32,385 nt of DNA from Acidimicrobiaceae bacterium (GTDB lineage: Bacteria > Actinomycetota > Acidimicrobiia > Acidimicrobiales > RAAP-2): assembly GCA_003160635.1 (NCBI GenBank), contig PMLV01000090.1, positions 1 through 32,385 on the forward strand, in the 5' to 3' direction. A model generated the notes under the pieces. It had not been told where the DNA came from and did no database searches. It was given only the letters and a program-made list of their open reading frames with translations. The position numbers and the translations under genes were made by a program. Positions 24,500 to 32,372 of this stretch are shown here, one piece after another. Position 1 is the first letter of the stretch. Each line of letters starts with the position of its first letter.

Positions 24500-25362
24500 G
24501 CCGGCTCTACGCCGTCCTGCGGGACTGCCTCACGGCCGAAGAGCCGGTGGCGTTGGCCACGGTGATCGAGGTTTCCGCTGACGCGGGCGGGACGACCCCG
24601 TCTCCAGCGGTTCCCCCCCGCGTGGGAGCCAAAGTACTGGTGCGAAGTGCGAACGACATTCTGGGCTCTCTCGGGGACCCTGATCTTGATCAGGCCGTGG
24701 TCAAGGACTTGGTCGGGGCGCTCGAGTCCGGGTTGACCGGCGAACGACACTACGGATGGAGGGGCGAGATCAGCGGGACCTCAGTCGCCGTGTTCATCGA
24801 AGCGTTCACCCCGGCGCCCCACATGGTGATCTTCGGAGCTGTGGATTTCACCAGGGCGCTGGTGCGTGTGGCCAATGTTCTGGGATTCCGCGTCACGGTG
24901 TGCGACGCCCGACCCGTGTTTGCGACACGCGTGCGCTTCCCCGATGCCGATGAAGTGGTGGTCGACTGGCCCGATCGGTACCTCTCTCGCATCGGGGGGC
25001 AGCTGGGACCGAGTGACGCAGTGTGCGTCCTGACCCACGATGCCAAGTTCGACGTGCCGGCGATCGTGGGTGCGCTGGCGACCGACGTGGGCTACATCGG
25101 CGCAATGGGCTCGCGGCGTACGAAACAAGACCGCGAAGGCCGTCTGCTCGAGGCGGGGGTGACTGAGAAGGATCTTTCTCGGATAATGGCCCCCATCGGG
25201 TTGGACATCGGGGCGAGGACTCCCGAGGAGACCGCGGTGGCGATCTGTGCCGAGATCATCGCCTTCCGCTCGGGGAGTGCTGTTGCTTCCCTGCGGGATG
25301 GGGCCGGACCGATACACCGAACCCCCACGGGCGGATACCACCAGGGCCTGGCGGGGCGTTGA
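24496..25362 (+). CDS. XdhC/CoxI-family protein with Rossmann domain, 288 aa
   Basis: The C-terminal XdhC Rossmann domain is clear: 'PHMVIFGAVDFTRALVRVANVLGFRVTVCDARPVFATRVRFPDAD', then 'VCVLTHDAKFDVPAIVGAL' and 'YIGAMGSRRTKQDREGRL', and 'PIGLDIGARTPEETAVAICAEI'. The first ~95 residues resemble a second, degenerate XdhC N-domain ('ATVIEVSADAGGTTPS', 'GSLGDPDLDQAVVKDL') in which the SGGCVE motif is lost. Together with the preceding 104-aa protein it supplies a Moco sulfuration/insertion factor for CoxL. GTGA overlap with the gene before; 37 nt before mocA. Confidence 0.9.
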   Translation: MSRLYAVLRDCLTAEEPVALATVIEVSADAGGTTPSPAVPPRVGAKVLVRSANDILGSLGDPDLDQAVVKDLVGALESGLTGERHYGWRGEISGTSVAVFIEAFTPAPHMVIFGAVDFTRALVRVANVLGFRVTVCDARPVFATRVRFPDADEVVVDWPDRYLSRIGGQLGPSDAVCVLTHDAKFDVPAIVGALATDVGYIGAMGSRRTKQDREGRLLEAGVTEKDLSRIMAPIGLDIGARTPEETAVAICAEIIAFRSGSAVASLRDGAGPIHRTPTGGYHQGLAGR

Positions 25363-25399
25363 GCGGAGACCGGAACCAGGGCTGTGTTGGTCGTTTGCC

Positions 25400-25957
25400 G
25401 TGAGCACGGCCGGCATCCTCCTTGCCGCCGGTGGCGGCAGCCGATTCGAAGGGCCTGAGCACAAGCTGCTCTCGGAATTCCGGGGCCGCCCCCTTGTCTG
25501 TTGGGCGCTCTCGGCCGTCACGGCCGGCGGATTCGACGAGGTGGCCGTCATCGTCGGCGCAGTCGCTCTGGGGTCGCTTGTGCCGGCGGGGGTCAGCGTC
25601 ATCGAGAATGCCGACTGGGCGACCGGGCAGGCCAGCTCCCTGCAAGCCGCGGTGTCGTGGGCGGGTGCGCGAGACCACGGGGCCATCGTGATCGGCTTGG
25701 GGGACCAACCTCTGGTTCCGGCGTCAGCGTGGACGGCAGTGGCGTCGGAGCCCAGCCCGATAGCGGTGGCGACGTTCGGGGGTCAGCGTCGACCCCCGGT
25801 CCGTCTCGCACGCGAGGTCTGGCCGTTGTTGCCCGCCGTGGGGGACGAGGGGGCGCGCGTGCTCATGGGAGAACGGCCTGACCTGGTGCGAGAAGTAGTT
25901 TGCGAGGGCCAGCCGGCCGACATCGACAACAAGGAGGATCTCTACCGATGGAGCTGA
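25400..25957 (+). CDS. mocA: molybdopterin cytidylyltransferase-like nucleotidyltransferase (MocA type), 185 aa
   Basis: The NTP-transferase (MobA/MocA) signature is at the N-terminus: 'GILLAAGGGSRFEGPEHKLL', with 'VIGLGDQPLVPASAW' as the metal-binding loop and the C-terminal 'DIDNKEDL'. In the cox context it should convert Mo-molybdopterin plus CTP to the cytosine dinucleotide form (MCD) needed by CoxL. Start: the GTG at 25400 gives the family N-terminus; the longer frame to 25247 runs inside the previous gene. It ends 10 nt inside coxG, so the two are coupled. Confidence 0.88.
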   Translation: MSTAGILLAAGGGSRFEGPEHKLLSEFRGRPLVCWALSAVTAGGFDEVAVIVGAVALGSLVPAGVSVIENADWATGQASSLQAAVSWAGARDHGAIVIGLGDQPLVPASAWTAVASEPSPIAVATFGGQRRPPVRLAREVWPLLPAVGDEGARVLMGERPDLVREVVCEGQPADIDNKEDLYRWS

Positions 25958-26616
25958 AGAATGATTTTCGGGTATCTGTTCCCATCGATGTAGCGTGGGC
26001 GGTGCTCACGGACCTCGAGCGCATTGCGCCCTGCATGCCCGGAGCGGAACTCCAAGAGGTCGAGGGCGACGAGTACCGCGGCATCGTAAAAGTGAAGGTC
26101 GGGCCGATCACGGCGCAGTACAAGGGGACGGCGCGCTTCGTGGAGAGGGACGACACCGAACATCGGGCCGTCCTGCGAGCCGAAGGCCGTGATACCCGAG
26201 GCCAGGGCAATGCATCGGCGACCGTCATCGCCACCGCCACATCCGACGGGGACGGGACCGTGGTCTCGATCGACACGGATCTGTCCATAACCGGAAAGGT
26301 CGCGCAGTTCGGTCGTAGCATCATGGGCGACGTCAGCACCAAAATGCTCGGTGAGTTCGCCGACCGGTTGGAGGCCGACGTGCTGTCCGGGGCGCCCGCG
26401 CCGAAACCGAGTGAGGAATCGAATGCGCAGTCCCAGCCGGGGGCGGAGGAACCTCCCGACAGCTCGAGTCCCTCATCGGTGCGAACCATCCACTCTGCTC
26501 CGGCCCAACCGGTTGACCTGCTCGGCACGGCCGGTCCCTCGGTCCTGAAGAGAATCCTCCCGCTTGTGGCCGTACTGGGCCTGATCATCGTGCTCTTGCG
26601 TCGACGGCGGCGCTGA
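25948..26616 (+). CDS. coxG: CoxG-like SRPBCC-domain membrane-anchor protein, 222 aa
   Basis: Residues 1-~150 form a CoxG-type SRPBCC/START-like domain: 'MELKNDFRVSVPIDVAWAVLTDLERIAPCMPGAEL', 'YRGIVKVKVGPITAQYKGTARF' and 'SITGKVAQFGRSIMGDVSTKML'. A Pro/Ser/Glu-rich linker (~152-195) follows, then one C-terminal helix 'LPLVAVLGLIIVLL' and an Arg6 tail, i.e. a tail-anchored protein with the domain in the cytoplasm. CoxG proteins recruit the hydroxylase to the membrane or to quinone. The ATG at 25948 has AAGGAGG 10 nt upstream and lies within the end of mocA. Probably the last gene of the cox operon. Confidence 0.9.
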   Translation: MELKNDFRVSVPIDVAWAVLTDLERIAPCMPGAELQEVEGDEYRGIVKVKVGPITAQYKGTARFVERDDTEHRAVLRAEGRDTRGQGNASATVIATATSDGDGTVVSIDTDLSITGKVAQFGRSIMGDVSTKMLGEFADRLEADVLSGAPAPKPSEESNAQSQPGAEEPPDSSSPSSVRTIHSAPAQPVDLLGTAGPSVLKRILPLVAVLGLIIVLLRRRRR

Positions 26617-26661
26617 GCGCCACGTCGTGGACGGCTCCAGTCGAGGCGCGACAATGGTGGC

Positions 26662-27219
26662 ATGGGCAAGATATTCGAGGGCATCGACGAAGGACTGGCG
26701 AAGTGGCTCATGGACCAACCGGTCTTCTTCGTGTCCACTGCCCCCCTCGACGGGGAGGGGCTGATCAACTGCTCGCCCAAGGGGAACCGGCAGGAATTCG
26801 TCGTACTGGGAGAGCGCAAGGTCGCCTATCTCGACCAGACCGGGAGTGGCATCGAGACCATCGCCCACCTGCACGAGAATGGGCGGATCGTCGTCATGTT
26901 CTGCGCGTTCGCCGGGCCGCCGCGGATCGTGCGCCTTCACGGCCGGGGGCGACCGGTGGTGGTCGATTCCCCCGAGTTCCCGGAGTTCTCTGGCCACTTT
27001 CCGCGAGGGTCCGGGGTGGGCGTGCGCTCGGTCATCGTGGTCGATGTGGATCGCGTCGCTGATTCATGCGGCTACGGCGTTCCGATCATGCCTTTCGAAA
27101 GCCACCGGCCGACCTTGGACCAGTGGTGCGCCCGGAAGGGTCCTGAAGGCATTCGCGACTACTGGAGAGACAAGAACGCCACCAGCATCGATGCCTTGCA
27201 GGGTCTGCCGCTCGGGTAG
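26662..27219 (+). CDS. pyridoxamine 5'-phosphate oxidase-family (split-barrel FMN) protein, 185 aa
   Basis: A PPOX-type split barrel is indicated by 'QPVFFVSTAPLDGEGLINCSPKG' at the N-terminus, then 'VAYLDQTGSGIETIAHLHENGRIVVMFCAFAGPPRIVRLHGRG' and the C-terminal 'IDALQGLP'. This subfamily (Pyridox_oxidase N-domain with an actinobacterial C-extension) binds FMN or F420; the reaction is unknown. It starts 45 nt after coxG on the same strand and may be co-transcribed. There is no Shine-Dalgarno; a GACAAT hexamer 6 nt before the ATG resembles the leaderless promoters seen elsewhere in the window. Convergent with moaC. Confidence 0.85.
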   Translation: MGKIFEGIDEGLAKWLMDQPVFFVSTAPLDGEGLINCSPKGNRQEFVVLGERKVAYLDQTGSGIETIAHLHENGRIVVMFCAFAGPPRIVRLHGRGRPVVVDSPEFPEFSGHFPRGSGVGVRSVIVVDVDRVADSCGYGVPIMPFESHRPTLDQWCARKGPEGIRDYWRDKNATSIDALQGLPLG

Positions 27220-27226
27220 GGCGCGA

Positions 27227-27260
27227 CCGAGCTGGGACTCGGCTTAGGGTGCCGAACCCT
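27227..27260. terminator. tandem hairpins between convergent genes
   Basis: CCGAG/CTCGG (27227-27242, 6-nt loop) and AGGGT/ACCCT (27246-27260, 5-nt loop) stand side by side in the 24-nt gap between the PPOX gene and moaC; the second overlaps the moaC 3' end. They probably act as a bidirectional terminator. Confidence 0.5.
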
Positions 27261-27792
27261 CCTGATGGGTCATCCGTCCTTCGGGACCTGTGCGTTCCCA
27301 TTCTCCCGAGCGACCACCGGATTTGTGCCAGACGGTCAGGGCCTCGATCGAGGCCGAGGGATCGACCTCGAGCAACGCGTGGAACAGGGTCAAGGCCGCG
27401 ACCGCACATGCCGTCAACGCCTCCATCTCGACGCCTGTCCGCTCGACGATCTCGGTGATGGCGCTGACCGCGAAGTGATGCGTCTCCACCCCGATGTCGA
27501 CCCTCACCCGATCGATGCGGATCGGGTGGCACAGGGGAATGAGCGACGCCGTCTGCTTGGCGGCTTGGATACCGGCGAAGCGTGCGGCTTCTACGATGTC
27601 GAGTCCGTCCTCGGAAGCCGAGAGGGCGCGGGCCGTGCCGACTTCGGTCGCGACGACGCACTTGGCCACGGCGACGCGCCGCGTGAGTGGCTTCTGCGTC
27701 ACGTCGACCATGCGGGCCCGGCCCTGCTCGTCAATGTGGGTCAGGCCGCTCTCTCCCGTGTCGTCGCGCGGCCGGGGCGTCGTGCCGCTCAC
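27244..27792 (-). CDS. moaC: cyclic pyranopterin monophosphate synthase (MoaC), 182 aa
   Basis: MoaC converts the MoaA product (3',8-cyclo-GTP) to cyclic pyranopterin monophosphate, the second step from GTP to molybdenum cofactor. Diagnostic segments are 'LTHIDEQGRARMVDVTQKP', 'AAKQTASLIPLCHPI', 'GVEMEALTACAVAALTLF' and the C-terminal lysine loop 'VWHKSGGRSG'. The length is slightly above the usual ~160 because of an 18-residue N-terminal extension. The GTG start at 27792 overlaps the moaD stop (GTGA). Last gene of the Moco operon. Confidence 0.95.
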   Translation of the reverse strand: MSGTTPRPRDDTGESGLTHIDEQGRARMVDVTQKPLTRRVAVAKCVVATEVGTARALSASEDGLDIVEAARFAGIQAAKQTASLIPLCHPIRIDRVRVDIGVETHHFAVSAITEIVERTGVEMEALTACAVAALTLFHALLEVDPSASIEALTVWHKSGGRSGEWERTGPEGRMTHQEGSAP

Positions 27793-28025
27793 CCGCCCGA
27801 GACGGGGGGAATCACCGCCACCTCGTCATTGTCGTTCACGAGGGCACCCGGGTCGACGGCATCGCCGTTGAGCCACACGCTCGACGTTGCCAGGATCTGC
27901 ACGAACGTATCGCCAAATCGCTCTTCGGCGGCCGCAATGATCCCGGCCACGTCGCGGCCGGGAAGCATCACACTGGAGACCCCCGCGGCTTCCCGAGCCG
28001 GCCCAAAGAGAAGAAGTCGTGCCAT
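27789..28025 (-). CDS. moaD: molybdopterin synthase small subunit (MoaD), 78 aa
   Basis: A ubiquitin-fold sulfur carrier ending in the required Gly-Gly ('VIPPVSGG'). It begins MARLLLFGPAREAAG, with the ThiS/MoaD pattern 'VWLNGDAV...LVNDNDEVAVIPP'. Thiocarboxylated MoaD donates sulfur to cPMP in complex with MoaE. The gene sits 2 nt after the moaA stop and overlaps moaC by 4 nt. No MoaD-activating enzyme (MoeB/MoeZ) is in the window. Confidence 0.95.
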   Translation of the reverse strand: MARLLLFGPAREAAGVSSVMLPGRDVAGIIAAAEERFGDTFVQILATSSVWLNGDAVDPGALVNDNDEVAVIPPVSGG

Positions 28026-28027
28026 CG

Positions 28028-29104
28028 TCAGCCGCCGATCATGGACATGGAGCGGACCGGACTCAAGAATCCCGGCTCGTTGATGCCGTGGCCGGGGAAC
28101 TTCCCCCACACGGCCTCCCGGAAGAGCAAGGCGAGGTCGGCGTCGTTCCCGCCGCTGCGCAGGATGTCTCGCGCCGTGCGCTCGTCGTCGGAGAACAGGC
28201 AATTCCGCAAGCCGCCATCCGCGGTGAGCCGCAGGCGGTTGCACGTGCCGCAAAACGGCTGGGTCACGCTCGAGATCAACCCTATTTCCCCTTGCCCGTC
28301 GGAGAATCGGAACCGCTCGGCCGGGGCGGGTCCAGGCAAGTCCGAGAGTGGCTCGAGTGGCCAGATGGCCGAAATACGCTCGAACACCTCGTGGCCCGGC
28401 ACCAGGCGGCTCCTGTCCCATTCGCCTTGGGCATCGAGAGGCATGAATTCGATGAACCTCACGATGCGCCCCGTGTGGCGGGCAAAGGCTGCGAAATCAA
28501 CGATCTCGTCGTCGTTCTGGCCTCTGAGAAGCACGACGTTCACCTTGAGGGGTAAGAGGCCGGCCGCCTCGGCGGCATCCATGGCCTCGAGAACGACCGC
28601 GAGGTGCCCGCGTCGCCGAATCTCTGCGAAACGGTCAGGGCGCAAGGAATCACAACTGACGTTGACCCGGCGGAGCCCGGCCGCGGCAAGGTTTCGAGCC
28701 ACGGGAGCGAGCTCGGTGCCGTTCGTCGTCATCGCGAGATCGTCGAAGCCGAGTTCGGCCAGACCGCGGATGAGGCTCGGCAACCCCTTGCGAACAAGCG
28801 GCTCACCGCCCGTGATCCGCAGTGATGTGACCCCAAGCTCCCGCGCGACGCGCGCCACACGGAAGATTTCGTCAAAGGTCAGCAGATCATGTCGGGGCAG
28901 AAAAGAGAGCCCTTCCTCGGGCATGCAGTAGACGCATCGCAGATTGCAGCGATCGGTCACCGAAATCCTGAGATCGTCATGGACGCGCCCGTAGGTGTCC
29001 ACCAAGGGCCCTTCGAGGGGCATCGCATAGGCGGTGGCGGACGCCGACCGATGCCCGTTTACATGCGGTTTCACGGAAATTCGCACGGACACAGGCTGCG
29101 TCAC
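28028..29104 (-). CDS. moaA: GTP 3',8-cyclase (MoaA), 358 aa
   Basis: A radical-SAM enzyme that makes 3',8-cyclo-GTP from GTP. The N-terminal cluster motif CxxxCxxC is C53/C57/C60 ('DRCNLRCVYCMPEEG'), 'RITGGEPLVRK' binds SAM, and the second [4Fe-4S] site is 'FCGTCNRLRLTADGGLRNCLF'. It ends with the expected Gly-Gly (MIGG). A ~35-residue N-terminal extension precedes the domain. The GTG start at 29104 overlaps the moeA stop (GTGA). Confidence 0.96.
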   Translation of the reverse strand: MTQPVSVRISVKPHVNGHRSASATAYAMPLEGPLVDTYGRVHDDLRISVTDRCNLRCVYCMPEEGLSFLPRHDLLTFDEIFRVARVARELGVTSLRITGGEPLVRKGLPSLIRGLAELGFDDLAMTTNGTELAPVARNLAAAGLRRVNVSCDSLRPDRFAEIRRRGHLAVVLEAMDAAEAAGLLPLKVNVVLLRGQNDDEIVDFAAFARHTGRIVRFIEFMPLDAQGEWDRSRLVPGHEVFERISAIWPLEPLSDLPGPAPAERFRFSDGQGEIGLISSVTQPFCGTCNRLRLTADGGLRNCLFSDDERTARDILRSGGNDADLALLFREAVWGKFPGHGINEPGFLSPVRSMSMIGG

Positions 29105-30375
29105 GAGTTCTCCGTCGAGAGCCGGTCATCGATGGTCCCGCCGCCCTCATCCAGGCTATCGGCGTCGAGCAGGAGGACCCGGACATCTCCAAGTTCGGGC
29201 ACGCCCAGGCCGTCGGGGAGCAGGATCAGGGCATTGGCCTCGGCCATGGACCGCAGTTGATGCGACTCTTGCCCGTCGGTCGTGCTGACGCGCCAGTCCC
29301 CATGGTCGTCCACGTTCACCCGTGCGCGCAGAAGGTGGAGCTTGCCATCCCTCTGGCGTTCGAGTGGATGGGCGGTGGAGGCGCGCACGACGGGTCGGTG
29401 GAGGGATCGATGGCCGCTCAGGGCCCGGATCGCGGGTCGGACGAAGAGCTCGAAGCTGACCATGGCCGACACCGGATTTCCCGGGAGCCCGAACACGGGC
29501 GTGCCCGAGCTCGCCAGAATCCCGAACGCAAACGGCTTGGCGGGCCTGATGGCTACTTGCATCCACCGCATCGTCCCGCCACTCAATTTCTCCAGGACGA
29601 CCCGGACAAGATCGAGGTCGCCCACGCTGACGCCGCCGCTGGTGAGGATGGCATCGCACGTCGCGGCTCCACGCAGGAGGACCTCGACCAGCGTTGCTTC
29701 GTCGTCCCCGACGACACCCAGGTCGACGCAGTCCCAACCTTCCCGCCGGCACAAGGCCAGAAGGGTTGGACGATTTGCGTCGCGAATCTTTCCCGGGGGG
29801 AGCGGACCGGAGCCCGAGAAGAGCTCGTCGCCCGTCGAGAGAACGCCGACCTTGGGACGGGAATACGTCAGGACGCGTCCCACGCCCTGGTTGGCCAGGA
29901 CGCCCAGGTGGGCCGGAGTCAGGAGGGTTCCGGCTGGGGCCACGACATCACCTACGGCGACGTCGCGGCCCGGTTGACGGACGAAGTTGCCCGGGCGGAG
30001 CTGTCGCTGAATTGTGACGGTTCCGCCACTCTCGTCAGTACTCGTCTCTTCGATCATGCACACGGCGTCGGCACCTGCTGGAAGTGGTGCACCGGTCATG
30101 ATGCGAACGGCCTGGCCGGGCCCCACCGTTGCTTCGAGGACGTGGCCGGCCATGACTGCGCCAATGACCTGTAAGTCGACGGGTGCCCCCGCGGTGTCGT
30201 CTGCCCGTACGGCGAAGCCGTCCATGGAGGAGTTCGCGAACGAGGGCACCGGTTCCGTGGCCACGACGTCCGTGCTCATGACGCAACCGAGAGCTTCTTG
30301 GACGGGGACCGAGCGCGGAGGGAGGGGAGCACAGAGCTCCAGCACGAATCGCTGCGCTTCTCCGAGGGGTATCAC
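29101..30375 (-). CDS. moeA: molybdopterin molybdenumtransferase (MoeA), 424 aa
   Basis: MoeA inserts molybdate into adenylated molybdopterin. Visible motifs: 'FANSSMDGFAVRADD', 'RIMTGAPLPAGADAVCMIEE', 'GVLSTGDELF', 'ILTSGGVSVGDLDLVR' and 'PVFGLPGNPVSAMVSFEL'; domain IV closes the protein. The GTG at 30375 is chosen, since it gives the usual MIPLGEAQRFVLE start and forms a GTGA overlap with the moaE stop; the longer frame to 30450 lies inside moaE. Confidence 0.95.
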   Translation of the reverse strand: MIPLGEAQRFVLELCAPLPPRSVPVQEALGCVMSTDVVATEPVPSFANSSMDGFAVRADDTAGAPVDLQVIGAVMAGHVLEATVGPGQAVRIMTGAPLPAGADAVCMIEETSTDESGGTVTIQRQLRPGNFVRQPGRDVAVGDVVAPAGTLLTPAHLGVLANQGVGRVLTYSRPKVGVLSTGDELFSGSGPLPPGKIRDANRPTLLALCRREGWDCVDLGVVGDDEATLVEVLLRGAATCDAILTSGGVSVGDLDLVRVVLEKLSGGTMRWMQVAIRPAKPFAFGILASSGTPVFGLPGNPVSAMVSFELFVRPAIRALSGHRSLHRPVVRASTAHPLERQRDGKLHLLRARVNVDDHGDWRVSTTDGQESHQLRSMAEANALILLPDGLGVPELGDVRVLLLDADSLDEGGGTIDDRLSTENS

Positions 30376-30884
30376 AGCGCGTGGGACCCCGACGTCGTCG
30401 AGGCAGCGGGCGCTCCGGCGCCCGCATGGTCGCTCGTGCACACACTCCAATCCGATCCGCCCTCCCAGGTCTCGTGCTTCCAGATCGGAACGGTGTGCTT
30501 GAGGGTGTCGATACAGAACTGCGCGGAGGCAAAGGCCTCACCCCTGTGTGGGGTCGACGTCACCACGACGACAGAGATGTCCCCGACCTCGAGCCTTCCG
30601 ACCCGATGCAGGAGCACCAGGCGGCCGATCTCCGGCCACCGGGTACGTGCCTGCTCTGCCACGGAGGTCAGGCGGGGCACGACGTGTTCGAGATAGGCCT
30701 CATATTCCAACGATGTGACGCCGGGACGTCCGTCGGAGTGGTCGCGTACCGTGCCGCAGAAGGTCACGATGCCGCCACAACCGGGAAGGATCGACCACTG
30801 CAACGCCCGATCCACCGGAAGCTCGCCGTCGCTGACCCCGATCCAATCAGGCCCCTCGGGAGGCTGGAGCTCGCTCATGGTCAT
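30372..30884 (-). CDS. moaE: molybdopterin synthase large subunit (MoaE), 170 aa
   Basis: MoaE with MoaD converts cPMP to molybdopterin dithiolene. The family pattern is complete: 'CGGIVTFCGTVRDHSDGRPGVTSLEYEAY', 'HRVGRLEVGDISVVVVTSTPHRGEAF' and 'CIDTLKHTVPIWKHETWEGG' with the conserved active-site lysines. The C-terminus is extended by ~20 Ala/Ser/Gly-rich residues. The ATG at 30884 has GGAAGGA upstream, and also overlaps (ATGA) the stop of a 12-codon ORF beginning at 30919. Confidence 0.94.
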   Translation of the reverse strand: MTMSELQPPEGPDWIGVSDGELPVDRALQWSILPGCGGIVTFCGTVRDHSDGRPGVTSLEYEAYLEHVVPRLTSVAEQARTRWPEIGRLVLLHRVGRLEVGDISVVVVTSTPHRGEAFASAQFCIDTLKHTVPIWKHETWEGGSDWSVCTSDHAGAGAPAASTTSGSHAL

Positions 30885-31071
30885 GAGGCCGTCCTTCCGC
30901 TGGCTCCGTACGCGGCCATGTCGTGACCCCGATCCCGGGTAGCGCCTCGGCCTGTGCTGGCCGAAATTGTTCGGAACTGGTCCCCAATCACAGACTCAAG
31001 TTACCCGGCGAACGAGGTGGAGGATCACCCGGCAGGCCTGGCAGCTGGGATTTCGGGAAAAAGCGGCCCAA

Positions 31072-31545
31072 TCAGTGTGGTCGGCCGCCCGTAAGGAGTT
31101 CGAGGGCATGCGGCAGCACGTCGATCACGGCCTCGATCGACTCGACCGCACCTTTCGGCGATCCCGGAACGTTGAGGATCAGGCATTGACCCACTGAACC
31201 GGCCACACCACGTGAAAGTCGCCCCAGGGGGCTGACGGCCCGCATGGCCTCGGCCAAGCCCGGGGCTTCACGCTCTATGACCCCTCGTGTGGCCTCGGGT
31301 GTCAAGTCCGTCGGAGAGAACCCCGTGCCTCCGGTCGTCACAATGAGCCCGGCGAACGAGGCCGAGAGCTCGGAGAGAACTCCCGTGACAGGCGCCACAC
31401 CGTCTGTGGTCGTGCGCCGTTCGACGACAACGAACCCGTGGTCACCCAGGGCGGCCGAGAGGGCCTCACCGGACTTGTCCTCTCGTGTCCCCTGGCTGAC
31501 GGATTCAGAGACGGTCACGACTTTGGCTGGCCACGTCACGGGCAC
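31072..31545 (-). CDS. mog: molybdopterin adenylyltransferase (Mog/MoaB family), 157 aa
   Basis: MogA/MoaB fold: 'VVTVSESVSQGTREDKSGEAL', 'GLIVTTGGTGFSPTDLTPEAT' (the pterin-binding loop with the catalytic Asp), and 'ILNVPGSPKGAVESIEAVIDVLPHALELL'. It adenylates molybdopterin before MoeA inserts Mo. The GTG at 31545 has GGAAGG 8 nt upstream. It lies 33 nt after the ferredoxin-reductase gene and 187 nt before moaE on the same strand; that gap has no gene beyond the 12-codon ORF before moaE. Confidence 0.9.
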   Translation of the reverse strand: MPVTWPAKVVTVSESVSQGTREDKSGEALSAALGDHGFVVVERRTTTDGVAPVTGVLSELSASFAGLIVTTGGTGFSPTDLTPEATRGVIEREAPGLAEAMRAVSPLGRLSRGVAGSVGQCLILNVPGSPKGAVESIEAVIDVLPHALELLTGGRPH

Positions 31546-31578
31546 AACGCTACCTTCCCGGCTCCGTGGCCGAAGATG

Positions 31579-32372
31579 TCAGGCGCACCTGGCGAGCACC
31601 CCGTACGCCAGCACCGCCGGCTCGCCACTCGGTCCAAATTGCTCGATACGAATCCGATCCACCGGTTGATCGAGCTCAACCAGGAGTTGGCTCGCGGCGT
31701 GGGCAAAGCTTGGAGACCCGCAGACGTAGGCGGTCGCGTCGGGAATGATGGCAGGTGCAAGGTCCTCGGTCGTCAATCGGCCGACAGGTCTCGCGCTGAG
31801 GGGTGGAGCGCTCCGCGTGTAGACGATGGTCGTCCCGGGGCCCGGAAGCTCATCTGCGTAGTACAGGTCGCCCGGAGAGCGGCACGAGACCACCAGCCGG
31901 AGCAGCTCGGAGCGATTCGTCATCCGGGCAAGGCGCATCATCGCCATGAGGGGAACGACGCCGGAACCACCGCCTACGAGAATCGCGGACGTGGCGCCGT
32001 CCCACACGAACCAACCGCCGATGGGTCCGCGAACCTCGAGTTCGTCACCGACCACGACGTCCTCGTGGAGAAATGTTGAAACTTCACCTCCCTCGAGGAA
32101 CTCGACGGTGAGTTCAATCGCATTCGAACCGTCAGGCGGAGAGGCTACCGAGTACGACCGCGAGGCCGTATAGCCATCAGGGGCGGTCAGTCGCACGATG
32201 TAATGCTGACCGGCGAGGTGTTGCGAAGGTGCGGCAAGGGCAAGGCGGTAGGTCTTTGCGCGCGCGGTCTCGGGCCGGATCTCCGTCACGGTGGCTGTTT
32301 GCCAGGGGTCATGATGCGGCGCGTCGCCGGGGATAGTCGCCCTAGTCGCCCTGGTAGCGCTGCTCGAGCCAT
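31579..32372 (-). CDS. ferredoxin reductase-like FAD/NAD(P) oxidoreductase, N-terminus apparently frameshifted
   Basis: An FNR-fold flavoprotein: FAD-binding 'SRSYSVASPP' (RxYS), 'GPIGGWFVWDG', the NAD(P) motif 'LVGGGSGVVPLMAMMR' and 'YVCGSPSFAHAASQLL'. The uninterrupted frame starts at GTG 32289 (236 aa) but stays open to the window edge, giving 'DPWQTATVTEIRPETARAKTYRL', so strand one of the barrel lies upstream of that GTG. In another frame, ATG 32372 (after GGGGA) gives MARAALPGRLGRL, the N-terminus expected for this family. The two frames would join by a one-base change near 32303-32309 (ccaggggtc). It follows a sulfite-oxidase-like gene and probably passes electrons to or from it. Confidence 0.8.
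32334..32351. repeat. 9-nt tandem duplication at the gene junction
   Basis: TAGTCGCCC occurs twice in a row. The second copy contains the stop codon of the sulfite-oxidase-like gene (on the minus strand), and the duplication adds three codons (in frame) to the reductase N-terminus. Confidence 0.7.

Noticed and set aside
24781-25686. 301-aa minus-strand open frame
   Set aside because: Antisense to the XdhC-like and mocA genes, which are certain; no motif.
27687-28931. 414-aa plus-strand open frame
   Set aside because: It lies antisense to moaD and moaA, which have complete catalytic motifs; the frame is Arg/Ser/Pro-rich, as expected for a GC-rich shadow.
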